A stretch of DNA of 64,000 nt. It comes from Dactylorhiza incarnata. Lineage: Eukaryota > Streptophyta > Magnoliopsida > Asparagales > Orchidaceae. Location: contig JAWHQI010000121.1 of the NCBI GenBank assembly GCA_033032865.1, forward strand, positions 62,001-126,000, in the 5' to 3' direction. The position numbers were made by a program, and so were the translations under genes. Of this stretch, positions 31,441 through 42,743 are shown in pieces. Each line of letters starts with the position of its first letter. The stretch's first letter is position 1. The notes under the pieces were generated by a model, which saw only the letters and a program-made list of their open reading frames with translations, was not told where the DNA came from and ran no database searches.

Positions 31441-33063
31441 CTACCTCCTTGGCCTTGGAGGTTGAGCTTTAGCAGGATCACTCTTCTGAAAGAGATCAGG
31501 GATTTTGCCCTCTTTCAGAAGCTTTTCCAAGAACAAGCGGAGAGCTCTGCAGTCCTCCGTCAAGTGGCCCCTTTCTCTATGATACTCACAGTAGAGGGTT
31601 GGATTTCTTGTTCTCGGATCAGAGTTCAACGGAACCGGCCTTTTGAAAAAAGGCTGCTTCTGAACGGTTTGGAGTACCTCACTCATTGGAACCCCAAAGT
31701 CTATAAAACTCTCTTGTGAATTGTTGTAAGGAGACGGGAGGGCCAGAAGTGGAGGTTGGATGTACTGAATCTGGTGGACTGGGGTAGCTTGCGGAGCAGG
31801 TGTAGCGGGGGTTTGAAGAAATGAATTTTGAGGTGGGAAAAACTGATTACCTCGATTGAAGCGGTTGTTGCGATAATTCTTACCTCTCGGAGCTGGAGGT
31901 GGAAGCTCTTGTCGAGGTTTCGAGGAAGATGGAGCAGGATAGAATCCCGCAGAGCCTTTCTGAGTGGCTCTGTTGGTCAGATTGCTCACATAGGTGGGGT
32001 TGTTGATCTCCCCTTCTATATAGCGATTGGCAATGCTGATTAGCTCCTGATAGGAACCTGGTTCCTTGGTTGTGACTTTGAACTTCAGAGGACCCTCCTG
32101 CAGGCCGCTGATCAAAGCTACCATATAGAGCTCGGGATCCATGTCTCTGACCCCCAGGATCTCTTTCTGAAAACGGTCAACGAAATGCGCTGCAGTTTCG
32201 TTGTCCCCTTGCTTGATCTTGAATAGGGTCGCAGGACCACTCTTCATTTTCTTTGCGGTGGCAAACCTTAGGAGAAGCTCTTGCCTATGGGCAGCAAAGT
32301 TTGGGATAGATTGACAGGGTAGCTTATAGAACCATTCCATGGCCGACCCATCAAAGGAGGTGACCATTAGCTTGCACCTCACTCCATCTAAAATGTTCCT
32401 GAGAGCCACAGCAGACTCAAAGGCTTGAAGATGACACATCGGGTCGGTCTCTCCTGTATACACAGGAAGGCGGGGTTCTTTGAATCCATGAGGAATCGGA
32501 TCCCGCCGAATCTCCTCGGTAAAGGGGGAAGGCTCCCCTAATTCAAAAGGCCCCAGAGGAGGGAAAAAGGAAGCAGGAGGAGCTTGAGGGTAAGCAAACC
32601 CTTCTTCAAAATTCAAAGCTTGAGCCGGAGGCCCCTGGGCTGCGGCTCGGAAAGAATTATGATAAGCGGCGAACTCCTCATGCTGGGATCGCTGAGGAGC
32701 TGCGGGCTGGAAGACAGGATGATCGCCAGGGTGACCGCTTGCCATGCGGTCAGGGGTGGCGACCTGAGAGGTTTGAGGAAGGATCTTCTGGGAGATCGCG
32801 GCCAGAACCTGGTTCATGGCCTCAATCTGCTTTGCAGACTCCTGCTGAGTCCGAACAACTTCTTGTCGATCTCGAGCGGCCTCGTGCTGAGACCGCGCGA
32901 TCTCCTGCTGAACAGAGGCGGTCTCCTGCCTAGCTCGGGCGGCCTCGCGGAGAGCTTGTTCAACACGAAGCTCGAAGCGGCGCTCAAGCGCCTCTAACGG
33001 GTTGTGATCGGAAGGAGGAACACTAGGAGATCGCAGGGGACGACCTCTACGACGATCAGCCAT
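31441..33063 (-). CDS. gag: element G gag
   Basis: The intact 540-residue frame starts with MADRRRGRP. Residues ~25-100 form a strong coiled-coil candidate (repeated ARxRQE / QQEIARSQHEAARDRQ heptads). The capsid core follows (KEPRLPVYTGETDPMCHLQAF, AMEWFYKLP, FVDRFQKEI, LISGLQEGPLKFKV). A Pro/Gln/Asn-rich region and a CEYHRERGHLTEDC Cys/His motif near the C-terminus are typical of Tat gags. The 5' third of the gene (32688-33031) is unusually rich in GATCGC/GCGATC, the motif that also clusters in the upstream LTR. This is the best-preserved gag of the window. Confidence 0.95.
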   Translation of the reverse strand: MADRRRGRPLRSPSVPPSDHNPLEALERRFELRVEQALREAARARQETASVQQEIARSQHEAARDRQEVVRTQQESAKQIEAMNQVLAAISQKILPQTSQVATPDRMASGHPGDHPVFQPAAPQRSQHEEFAAYHNSFRAAAQGPPAQALNFEEGFAYPQAPPASFFPPLGPFELGEPSPFTEEIRRDPIPHGFKEPRLPVYTGETDPMCHLQAFESAVALRNILDGVRCKLMVTSFDGSAMEWFYKLPCQSIPNFAAHRQELLLRFATAKKMKSGPATLFKIKQGDNETAAHFVDRFQKEILGVRDMDPELYMVALISGLQEGPLKFKVTTKEPGSYQELISIANRYIEGEINNPTYVSNLTNRATQKGSAGFYPAPSSSKPRQELPPPAPRGKNYRNNRFNRGNQFFPPQNSFLQTPATPAPQATPVHQIQYIQPPLLALPSPYNNSQESFIDFGVPMSEVLQTVQKQPFFKRPVPLNSDPRTRNPTLYCEYHRERGHLTEDCRALRLFLEKLLKEGKIPDLFQKSDPAKAQPPRPRR

Positions 33064-33609
33064 CTTAAAAGTCTACGAATTTCACCTGACACTTCAAATC
33101 TGAAGGTCGCGTGTTCGTTTTGTTGGTACCAAAAATGGCACCTCCAAAAATCACATACTAAGAGGGATGGGAGAAAACTGTGAAGTGCAGGTTACTTAGG
33201 CAAGAGAGGCTGAAAAGAGGAAAACGATCTCAAATTAGCGATCATGAAAAAGTGAGACCGCTTACATAGGTTGTAAGTTGGAGCCTCGGAGCCAAAAAAA
33301 GTCCCCTTTCAGGTACCCCTACCCCTCTATTTATAGACGAGGGGGCTGCCCAAACGGGTAGAACTGAAGAACTACGGGCTGCCCGGGGTACAGGAGAGCC
33401 GGGGCAGTGAAATGGGGTACAAATAGTAAAAAACAGAAAAAAACCCAGACCGCTCGGACTGGCGATCACGAGTGGCTGCGGCTGCTTGGAACATAGAAAA
33501 CCAGGTCAGGCTGAAGGTTGGCGATCTGGGCGATCACAAATATTGAAGAGCGCTGAGATCGCCATTTTGCACTTGTAAAGACTAGATCGCGGGTTTTCCG
33601 GGCAAACAG
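33064..33609 (-). repeat. element G 5' leader and partial 5' LTR
   Basis: On the minus strand a TATA box CTATAAATAG (TATAAATA at plus 33328-33335) is preceded by six GCGATC/GATCGC hexamers between about 33238 and 33595. The LTR start is lost: at about 33610 the sequence switches to family F. The primer site is unclear; TTTTTGGTACCAACA near 33125-33140 is in the right place but I cannot match it to a tRNA. Confidence 0.65.
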
Positions 33610-34075
33610 CGTGTACTTGGGAAAATTCTCCAGATTTGTAGATAATCTCGTGCTCATCCCGAAATGTGGCGGCACGTCCCGTAACTCTTCCTGGAATGAA
33701 AGTTATGATCATTTGAAATTCTGCAACCAGCATAGTCTTCTTCATTGTTTTTGGAGAGTACACGACCTTGGGTCACACCCATGACTTGATTAGAATAACA
33801 TTCCTCGCTAGAATGATTTACACCACAAAAATAACAAATAAGTTGGCGCTTTCGTGCGGCTTCCAAAATGTTTACCTTATGTTGAAGCTCGACAACTTTT
33901 GCGGCCAACTGAGATATCATTATATTTTTTTGGAAAAAGAAAATTAACAACCGTTACTTAATAGAAAGGAATTAAAAAAAAAAGAAATGGGGGCGGAGAA
34001 AGAGAATGATAAAAGTAATAAAATTTACGCTTTCAAAATATCAACAAAAATTCCCCGGCAACGGCGCCAAAAACT
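33610..34075 (-). repeat. partial F' unit (deleted F derivative)
   Basis: The sequence begins inside an F LTR and switches at about 33790 to the F gag start (zinc-knuckle region), then runs through the tRNA-Asp primer site (about 34051-34068) to the next LTR. The same unusual junction (CTTGATTA joined to GAATAAC) is present at about 61216 and 62708. A 98-residue frame on the minus strand (33654-33950) joins the knuckle CYFCGVNHSSEEC to LTR sequence. Confidence 0.8.
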
Positions 34076-35757
34076 TGATAGAGATTTTATATAGTTTTAA
34101 AAATAATTATAACTAACATCCCGATGTTGGCAAGTGTACCTATCGAAAATATAGTTTAGGAAGGATGTCGTATTTGCCCGAGGCCTGTTGAGTAATCTTA
34201 CTCACGTAAATTAATATTATTTTATCGAAAATAAAACAGAGTTTTGAAAATAATTAAAAGAAGAGAAACATTTGATCGAGAATACTTCTTAAGTAAAATA
34301 CTTTGTAAATCTAGAATTCATAAGAAATGGATGTAGACAAACTTGACCGTGGAGGTTCCCAAAATATGGTAGAGACTTTCTCGAGAGAACTACCACCTAA
34401 CCTTAGGTTGATCGATTAAGACCCCTCGTCCAGTCGAAACCCCTAAGCTTGCTTTATACGGTGAGCCCCACTATTGGATTTGACTCCAATCCGGAAGATT
34501 TGTGTCCCCCTCTCTCAAGAAATGCATACAACTCTTTTTATCTTTGGGTGATCTCCTCGTTTGTATGGATCTTTCGATCACTACCATACAGATCTTAGAT
34601 CGAGAAACATATTCGCGACATATGAATTCGAAGCAATTAAATTCAAAGATAAATCCTAGTTTTCCTAAACTAAACTATGAAAAAGTGATTACAAAATAAA
34701 ACTACTTAAGAATTCATCCGATCAAATGTAATAAAATTAGCTACTCGTGATTGAAGAAAAAGAACATTTTATAACAATGAAAAGAGAAGTACAAGTGCGA
34801 GTAAAGTAAATATAAGCTATGAATTGGAATTGCAAAACAAAAAATAAATTTCATAAATAAAATTACACTAATGAAATGCAGAAAAACTACTCTAAAATTG
34901 ACCCAATCAAAGCAAGACCTAGATCCCTTGACAATGACAGCAACTGGGAATTAATAAGTAGAAAATTCAGAAGTCACGCCCGCGACCTAGGGCGTGTAAG
35001 GTGTGAAACGTGCGTCTTGAAAGCCCGGGAACGTTGGGGGAAAAACCGCCAAAATCCATCAATTTGGAGTACACGCCCCCTGGTCACGCCCGTGACTATG
35101 TACGTGTAAGTTGAAACTGCCAGCGGCGGAATACTGCTTCATTGAATGTTCCCCGGGGTGAGTCACGCCCGTGACCTGGAGGTCACGCCCCCAGGTCACG
35201 CCCGTGACCTAGGGCGTGTACAGAGAAAAACTTCCAAAATTACACTGGGAAGCATTCGGGAGAAAATTGTAATTTTCCTCAGTACACGCCCGTGTTCACG
35301 CCCATGTCACGCTAGTTACATGAGGGCATCTACTTGGGAAAATTCTCTAGATTCGTAGATAATCACGTGCTCGTCCCGAAATGTGGTGGCACGTCCAATA
35401 ACTCTTCTTGGATTGAAAGTTATGATCATTTGAAATTCTGTAACCATTATAGTTTTCTTCATTATTTTTGGAGAGTACACGACCTTGGATCACACCCATG
35501 ACTTGATTACACGCCCCTTGGTCACGGGCGTGACCTAGGGCATGTAATTTTAAAATTCTGAATTTTACTATTCGCAGACCAAAATTCTGAATTTTTACTA
35601 TTCGCAGATCAAAATGCAAAAATTGCTCCGGGACCTCTCAAAATCCCTGAAAACACAAAACAAATTAAATTAGACATATATTAAACTAAAACTATATAAT
35701 AATTAATTAATTACTTCTAAAAATTATATAAAAATAACTATAAATAATGCATTATCA
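34076..35757 (-). repeat. family F LTR 1 (3' LTR of the left unit)
   Basis: The 1682-bp LTR reads TGATAGAG at its left edge and ends ATTATCA at its right edge. A dyad cluster (34976-35310 and about 35512-35540) consists of GTCACG-CC-CGTGAC and TACACGCCC...GGGCGTGTA arms. Flanking short ORFs recur in the other LTRs and are not genes. Confidence 0.9.
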
Positions 35758-37272
35758 AATACCCTCATACTTAAGCTTTTGCTATTACAGAGCAAAACCA
35801 ATTCATAAGTATGAGAATAAAATTTATATGACATTTCAAAAAAATAAAATAATTTACTCCTAATTATGCATTTAAAATTATTCATGACTCATACATAAAT
35901 GAGTTTTGAAATAAAATTTAGATTCATAAGAAATAAATCATGATTCATAAGTTGACATGCATAGAATAAAAATTAGTTTAAAAAATTCTCTAATTAAATT
36001 TTCATTAACAAAATTGTATTGAATTAAGTAAAATAATCTAAGATTAGAATTATAGAAACTTTTATTATCATTCGAAACTTTATTGAAAACCTAAAATATT
36101 AACTAAGCTCTCTCATAAATATCTTGAATATGAAATGATATTGGTTAAGTTTGAGTAAAATTGGCATATAAGTGATTTTTAATTGGGAAATGATGAATTT
36201 TATCCTCTCATTTTCATTTTTTTTATATACTCTTCTTTTTTATTACCCCAAATGTATATGTTTTGAAGTGATGAATTTTATCCTCTCAGCTGCATGCCAT
36301 ATAATCTTTTACAAATTTGGGTGCATATGTTTAGGAATGATGAATTTTATCCTCTCATTCCATGACATATGATCTTTTATATTTTTTTTTATTTGCCCAT
36401 TAAAAGGGTAAAGTAAAAGGAGGGGCTAGGGTTTAAAGGCTATAAAATTTTCAAGATAACTATTTTGAGAGCATAGAAAATAAATTAAGAAATCTTTAAG
36501 AATCTATGAGTTAAAGAATATAATAAAAATCTAATGATCTTAAGCACAATTGCTACAAAATTAATTCATGATATTTTAAGGAAAGAAAGCAAAACTAAGA
36601 AATATTCTAATCAAATCAAAATAATGAAAAATTCTTTAAATCAAATTTATCTAAAAAAATAAATCTAACAAATTATGAAGAGACACATAAAATAGAAAAC
36701 ACATAAAAAGAAAACTTTTGTTTTTTTAAAAGTCATATAAATAAAAGCTCATAATTAAAATTGGTTGGACTCATAAAAGCTTATAATTTTGTTTTGTTTT
36801 ATATTTTTATATTTGCTTGAATAATTTTTTTTCTTGGACTTCCCAAGGGCTACCCAATGACGGGCTCGCAAGGTACTAGGCGGTTTTGTGGGATGAAAGC
36901 CCAACACGGCCCTTTCGCAAGAAATATTTTTTAATTGTTTTTAATTTTTTTTGTAATTTCCATATTTTAAAAACAAAATTGTAAAAGAAGACAAAAGAAG
37001 ATTTTTTATGATTTTTAAATATTTTTGAAATTTTTTTTGTATTAAAAGTGTTTTTCTATTTTTTTTTGAATTTTTTGAATAAAAACAAACATTTGAGAAC
37101 ACACCCCCATACTTAAAAATAAACATTGTCCCCAATATTTATAAACAAGGATGAAGAGGGAAAACTTGAAAAGAAAAGGGAGATAAAGAAAAGAAAAATT
37201 ACAAAAAGGATAAGCAAGGGGTGCCTCCCAAGAGCGCTTTCTTTTTCCCGTCTTTAAGCTAGACGGTTATTG
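35758..37272 (-). other. family F internal non-coding region (left unit)
   Basis: This AT-rich stretch has no credible ORF. The purine tract abuts LTR 1 at 35758-35773 (minus: AAGTATGAGGGTATT). Three imperfect repeats containing GATGAATTTTATCCTCTCA lie at about 36190, 36270 and 36340. Near 37220 the minus strand carries the GGGAGGCACCCC motif typical downstream of Athila-like gag. Confidence 0.65.
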
Positions 37273-38255
37273 TTAGGAAAAAGGAAAATGAAATTGAAAA
37301 TGCACGAGCAACTCCCTTAATTCACGCTCAGGTGAGCATGCCGAAGTCGGTCGTCCGGCTACTCCTCCGATATGCTCTTGACTCTTTTGCTGTCCGTTAG
37401 CTTGAAATTGTGAATCCAAATTACCTATACATACCTTAGGTAATTTGGATTGCTGGAGATAAGCGACAAATGGATCAGTGAAGACGTTTGGTTGCAATGG
37501 CTCATCCTCTATATGAAAATTATTAGTATCAAAAGAATCAAAATTAAGCGAGTCAGAAAATTTTTCACAAGGAGTTTCTTGTGAAAACACATGATTAAAC
37601 ATCGGTTGTTCATTTTCAAAAATAAATTTTTTATCAGAAAAATCAATACCAAGGGGATTAAATTCATGGGCGACTAAATTTTCATGAATTTTGATTCCAA
37701 ATATTTATGTGTTGTGGTTTAAAATTCATGAGAAAGCTCGATAGAGTCGGGCGGCGTAGAAGATGAAACATGTTCTTTCTCTATTTCGCTCGGCACACCC
37801 ATTATTTTTATAAATTCTTGGTATAAAAAATTATTTTCTTCTTGGGAAAAACTATTCAAATTTTGAATAGGAACATCCGGAGAATCACCAAGAGAAGAAA
37901 TTTGATCAAAAGAATTTTGCGGATAAAAAGTGGAGGAATAGAAATTTTGATCAATAGAAAATTTTTCATTGCACCGTAAACTATCCGGGTGATCTTGCCA
38001 CCACGAATAATTATTATCGGAGCAAGAAGGAATTTCAGAAGAATTATAATCTTGAGAAAAATTATTTTGATCAAAAATATTTTGAGAATAAAAATAAGAA
38101 TAACATTCCTCGCTAGAATGATTTGCAACACAAAAATAACAAATAAGTTGGCGATTTCGTGCGACTTCCAAAAGGTTTACCTTATGTTGAAGCTCAGCAA
38201 CTTTTGCGGCCAACTGAGATATCATCATATTTTTTTGGAAAAAGAAAATTAACAA
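37273..38255 (-). pseudogene. family F gag remnant (left unit)
   Basis: On the minus strand, about 100 bp after the primer site, MISQLAAKVAELQHKVNLLE predicts a short coiled coil. It is followed by the knuckle CYFCVANHSSEEC (CX2CX3HX4C, as in Athila-type gag). An Asn/Ser/Phe-rich tail and a SEIEKEHVSS segment follow; a break near 37710 separates the final ~110 residues. There is no capsid core and no pol. The second internal region has the same gene at 41631-42611. Confidence 0.7.
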
Positions 38256-38364
38256 CTGTTACTTAATAGAAAGACATTTAAAAAAAACAAAAAGAGAAAT
38301 GGGGGCGGAGAAAGAGAATGATAAAAGTAATAAAATTTACGCTTTCAAAATATCAACAAATATT

Positions 38365-38381
38365 CTCCGGCAACGGCGCCA
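38365..38381 (-). promoter_or_regulatory. family F primer binding site (tRNA-Asp type)
   Basis: The minus strand reads TGGCGCCGTTGCCGGAG just inside LTR 2, one mismatch from the tRNA-Asp complement. The counterparts at about 34051-34068, 42720-42738, 61480-61498 and 62976-62993 carry zero to a few mismatches. Confidence 0.88.
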
Positions 38382-38387
38382 AAAACT

Positions 38388-40080
38388 TGATAGAGATTTA
38401 ATATAGTTTTAAAAATAATTCCAACTAACATCCCGATGTACGCAAGTGTACATATAGAAAATATAGTATAGGAAGGATGTCGTACTTGCCCGAGGCCTGT
38501 TGAGTAATCTTACTTACGTAAATTAATATTATTTTATCGGAAATAAAATAGAGTTTTGAAAATAATTAAAAAAAGAGAAACATTTGATCGAAAATCCTTC
38601 TTAAGTAAAATACTTCGTAAATCTAAAATTCATAAGAAATGGATTTAGACAAACTTGACCGTGGAGGTTCCCAAAATATGGTAGAGCTTCTCTCGAGCGA
38701 ACTACCACCTAACATTAGGTTGATCGATTAAGACCCGTCGGCCAGTCGAAACTCATAAGCTTGCTTTATGCGGTGAGCACCACTAATGGATTTGACTCCA
38801 ATCCGGAAGATTTGTGTCACCCTCTCTCGAGGAATGCATACAACACTTTTTATCTTTGGGTGATCTCCTCGTTTGCATGGATCTCTCGATCACTAGCATA
38901 CGGATCTTAGATCGAGAAACATATTCGCGACATATGAATTCGAAGCAATTAAATTCAAAGATAAATCTTAGTTTTCCAAAACTAAACTATGAAAAAGAGA
39001 TTAAAAAATAAAACTACTTAAGAATTCATCCGATCAAATGTAATAAAATTAGCGACTCGTGATTGAAGAAAAATAACATTTTATAACTATGAAAAGAGAA
39101 GTACAAGTGCGAGTAAAGTAAATCTAAGCTATGAATTGGAATTACAAAGCATAAAATAAATTTCATAAATAAAATTACACTAATGAAATGCAGAAAAACT
39201 ACTCTAAAATTGACCCAATCGAAGCAAGGACTGGATCACTTGACAATGGCAACAGCTGGGAATTAATAAGGAGAAAATTCAGAAGTCACGCCCCTAGGTC
39301 ACGCCCGTGACCTAAGGCGTGTAAGGTGCGGAACGTGCGTCTTGAAAGCCCGGGAACGTTGGGGAAAACCGCCAAAATCCATCAATTTGGAGTACACGCC
39401 TCCTGGTCACGCCCGTGACTATGGGCGTGTAAGCTGAAACTGCCAGCGGCGGAAAACTGCTTCATTGAATGTTCCCCGGGGTGAGTCACGCTCGTGACCT
39501 AGAGGTCACGCCCCCAGGTCACGCCCATGACCTAGGGCGTGTACAGAGAAAAACTTCCAAAATTACACCGGGAAGCATTCGGGAGAAAATTGTAATTTTC
39601 CTTAGTACACGCCCGTGTTCACGTCCATGTCACGCCCGTGACATGTGGGCGTGTACTCGGGAAAATTCTCCTGATTCGTAGATTATCTCGTGCTCGTCCC
39701 GAAATGTGGTGGCACGTCCCGTAACTCTTCCTGGATTGAAAGTTATGATCATTTGCAATTCCGCAACCAGCATAGTCTTCTTCATTGTTTTTGGAGAGTA
39801 CACGACCTTGGGTCACACCCATGACTTGATTAAACGCCGTTTGGTCACGGGCGTGACCTAGGGCATGTAATTTTAAAATTCTGAATTTTACTATTCGCAG
39901 ACCAAAATTCTAAATTTTTACTATTCGCAGATCAAAATGCAAAAAATACTCCGGGATCTCTCAAAAGCCCTAAAAACACAAAACAAAGTAAATTAGACAT
40001 ATATTAAACTAAAACTATATAATAATTAATTAATTACTTCTAAAAATTATATAAAAATAACTATGAATAACGCACTATCA
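38388..40080 (-). repeat. family F LTR 2 (shared middle LTR)
   Basis: This 1693-bp copy of LTR 1 differs by several percent by eye. Its dyad cluster is at about 39290-39655 and 39845-39865. It is bounded on the left by a primer site and on the right by a purine tract, so it completes both neighbouring units. Confidence 0.9.
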
Positions 40081-41630
40081 AATACCCCTCATACTTAAGC
40101 TTTTGCTATTCCAGAGCAAAACCAATTCATAAGTACGTGAATAAATTTATATGACATTTCAAAAAAATAAAAGAATTTACTCCTAATTATGCATTTAAAA
40201 TTACACATGACTCATACATAAATGAGTTTTGAAATAAAATTTAGATTCAAAAAAAATAAATCATGATTCATAAGTTGACATGCGTAGAATAAAAATTAGT
40301 TTCAAAAATTCTCTAATTAAATTTTCATAAACAAAATTGTATTGAATTAAGCAAAATAATCTAAGATTAGAATTATAGAAACTTTTATTATCATTCGAAA
40401 CATTATAGAAAACCTAAAATATTAACTAAGCTCTCTCATAAATATCTTGAATATGAAATGATATTGGTTAAGTTTGAGTAAAATTGGCATATAAGAGATT
40501 TTTAATTGGGAAATGATGAATTTTATTCTCTCATTTCCATTTTTTTATATACTCTTCTTTTTTAATACCCCAAATGTATATGTTTAGGAGTGATGAATTT
40601 TATCCTCTCAGCTCCATGCCATATAATCTTTTACAAATTTGGGTGCATATGTTTAGGAATGATGAATTTTATTCTCTCATTCTATGACATATAATCTTTT
40701 ATATTTTTTTTATTTGTCAATCAAAAGGGTAAAGTAAAAGGAGGGGCTAGGGTTTAAAGGCTATAAAATTTTCAAGATAACTATTTTGAGAGCGTAGAAA
40801 ATAAATTAAGAAATCTTTAAGAATCTATGAGTTAAAGAATATAATAAAAATCTAATGATCTTAAGCACAATTGCTACAAAATTAATTCATGATATTTTAT
40901 GGAGAGAAAACAAAACTAAGAAATATTCTAATCAAATCAAAATAATGAAAATTCTTTAAATCAAATTTATCTAAAAAAATAAATCTAACAAATTATGAAG
41001 AGACGCATTTTTAAAAAAATAGAAAACACATAAAAAGAAAACTTTTGTTTTTTTAAAAGTCATATAAATAAAAGCTCATAATTAAAATTGGTTGGACTCA
41101 TAAAAGCTTATAATTTTGTTTTGTTTTATATTTTTATATTTGCTTGAACAACAAAAATAAAACAGAAATAATTTTTTTTCTTGTACTTCCCAAGGGCTAC
41201 CCAATTACGGGCTCGCAAGGTACTAGGCAATTTTCTGGGATGAATGCCCAACACGTCTCTTTCGTAAGAAATAAATTTTATTTGTTTTTAATTTTTTTTG
41301 TAATTTCCATATTTTAAAAACAAAATTGAAAAAGAAGACAAAAGAAGATTTTTTATGATTTTTAAGTATTTTTGAATTTTTTTGTATTAAGAGTGTTTTT
41401 CTAATTTTTTTTTGAATTTTTTGAATAAAAACAAACATTAGAGAACACCCCCCCCCCCCCCCCCCCCACTTAAAAATAAACATTGTCCCCAATTTTTATA
41501 AACAAGGATGAAGAGGGAAAAACTTGAAAAGAAAAGATAGATAAAGAAAAGAAAATTTGCAAAAAGGATAAGCAAGGGGTGCCTCCCAAGAGCGCTTTCT
41601 TTTTCCCGTCTTTAAGCTTGACGATTATTG
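40081..41630 (-). other. family F internal non-coding region (right unit)
   Basis: The sequence parallels 35758-37272. It contains the GATGAATTTTATYCTCTCA repeats and a C homopolymer of about 20 bases near 41447-41467, where the left unit has only a short C run. No gene is supported. Confidence 0.65.
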
Positions 41631-42611
41631 TTAGGAAAAAGGAAAATAAAATTGAAAATGCACATGCAACTCCCTTAATTCACGCTCAGGTGAGCATGCC
41701 GAAGTCGGTCGCCCGGCTACTCCGATATGCTCTTGACTCTTTTGCTGTCCGTTAGCTCGAAATTGTGAATCCAAATTACCTATACATACCTTAGGTAATT
41801 TGGATTGCTGGAGATGAGCGACAAATGGATCGGTGAAGACGTTTGGTTGCAACGGCTCATCCTCTATATGAAAATTATTAGTATCAAAAGAATCAAAATT
41901 AAGCGAGTCGGAAAATTTTTCACAAGGAGGAGTTTCTTGTGAAAACACATGATTAAACATCGGTTGTTCATTTTCAAAAATAAATTTTTTATCAGAAAAA
42001 TCAATACCAAGGGGATTAAATTCATGGGCGACTAAATTTTCATGAATTTTGATTCCAAAATATTTATGTGTTGGGGTTAAATATTCATGAGAAAGCGCGA
42101 TAGAGTCGGGCGGAGTAGAAGATGAAACATGTTCTTTCTCTATTTCGCTCGGCATACCAATTATTTTTATAAATTCTTGGTATAAAAAATTATTTTCTTC
42201 TTGGGAAAACTATTCAAATTTTGAATAGGAACATCCGGAGAATCACCAAGAGAAGAAATTTGATCAAAAGAATTTTGCGGAAAAAAAGTGGAGGAATAGA
42301 AATTTTGATCAATAGAAATTTCTTCATTGCACCGTAAACTATCCGGGTGATCTTGCCACCACGAATAATTATTATCGGAGCAAGAAGGAATTTAAGAAGA
42401 ATTTTAATCTTGAGAAAAATTATTTTGATCAAAAATATTTTGAGAATAAAAATAAGATACATTCCTCGCTAGAATGATTTGCACCACAAAAATAATAAAT
42501 AAGTTGGCGCTTTCGTGCGGCTTCCAAAAGGTAAACCTTATGTTGACGCTCGACAACTTTTGCGGCCAACTGAGATATCAACATATTTTTTTGGAAAAAG
42601 AAAATTAACAA
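41631..42611 (-). pseudogene. family F gag remnant (right unit)
   Basis: This is the counterpart of 37273-38255. The C-terminal part (SEIEKEHVSS to RPTSACSPERE) is open over 174 residues, including a segment that is broken in the left unit. The N-terminal knuckle part (about 42430-42590) is shifted by small indels. Neither copy encodes a capsid core. Confidence 0.7.
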
Positions 42612-42743
42612 CCATTACTTAATAGAAAGGAATAAAAAAAAAACAAAAAGAGAAATGGGGGCGGAGAAAGAGAATGATAAAAGTAATAAAATTTACGCTT
42701 TCAAAATATCAACAAAAATTCTCCAGCAACGGCGCTAAAAACT

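Noticed and set aside
34800..34870. TATA box for the F LTR
   Set aside because: Several AT-rich candidates on the minus strand, none better than background in this AT-rich LTR.
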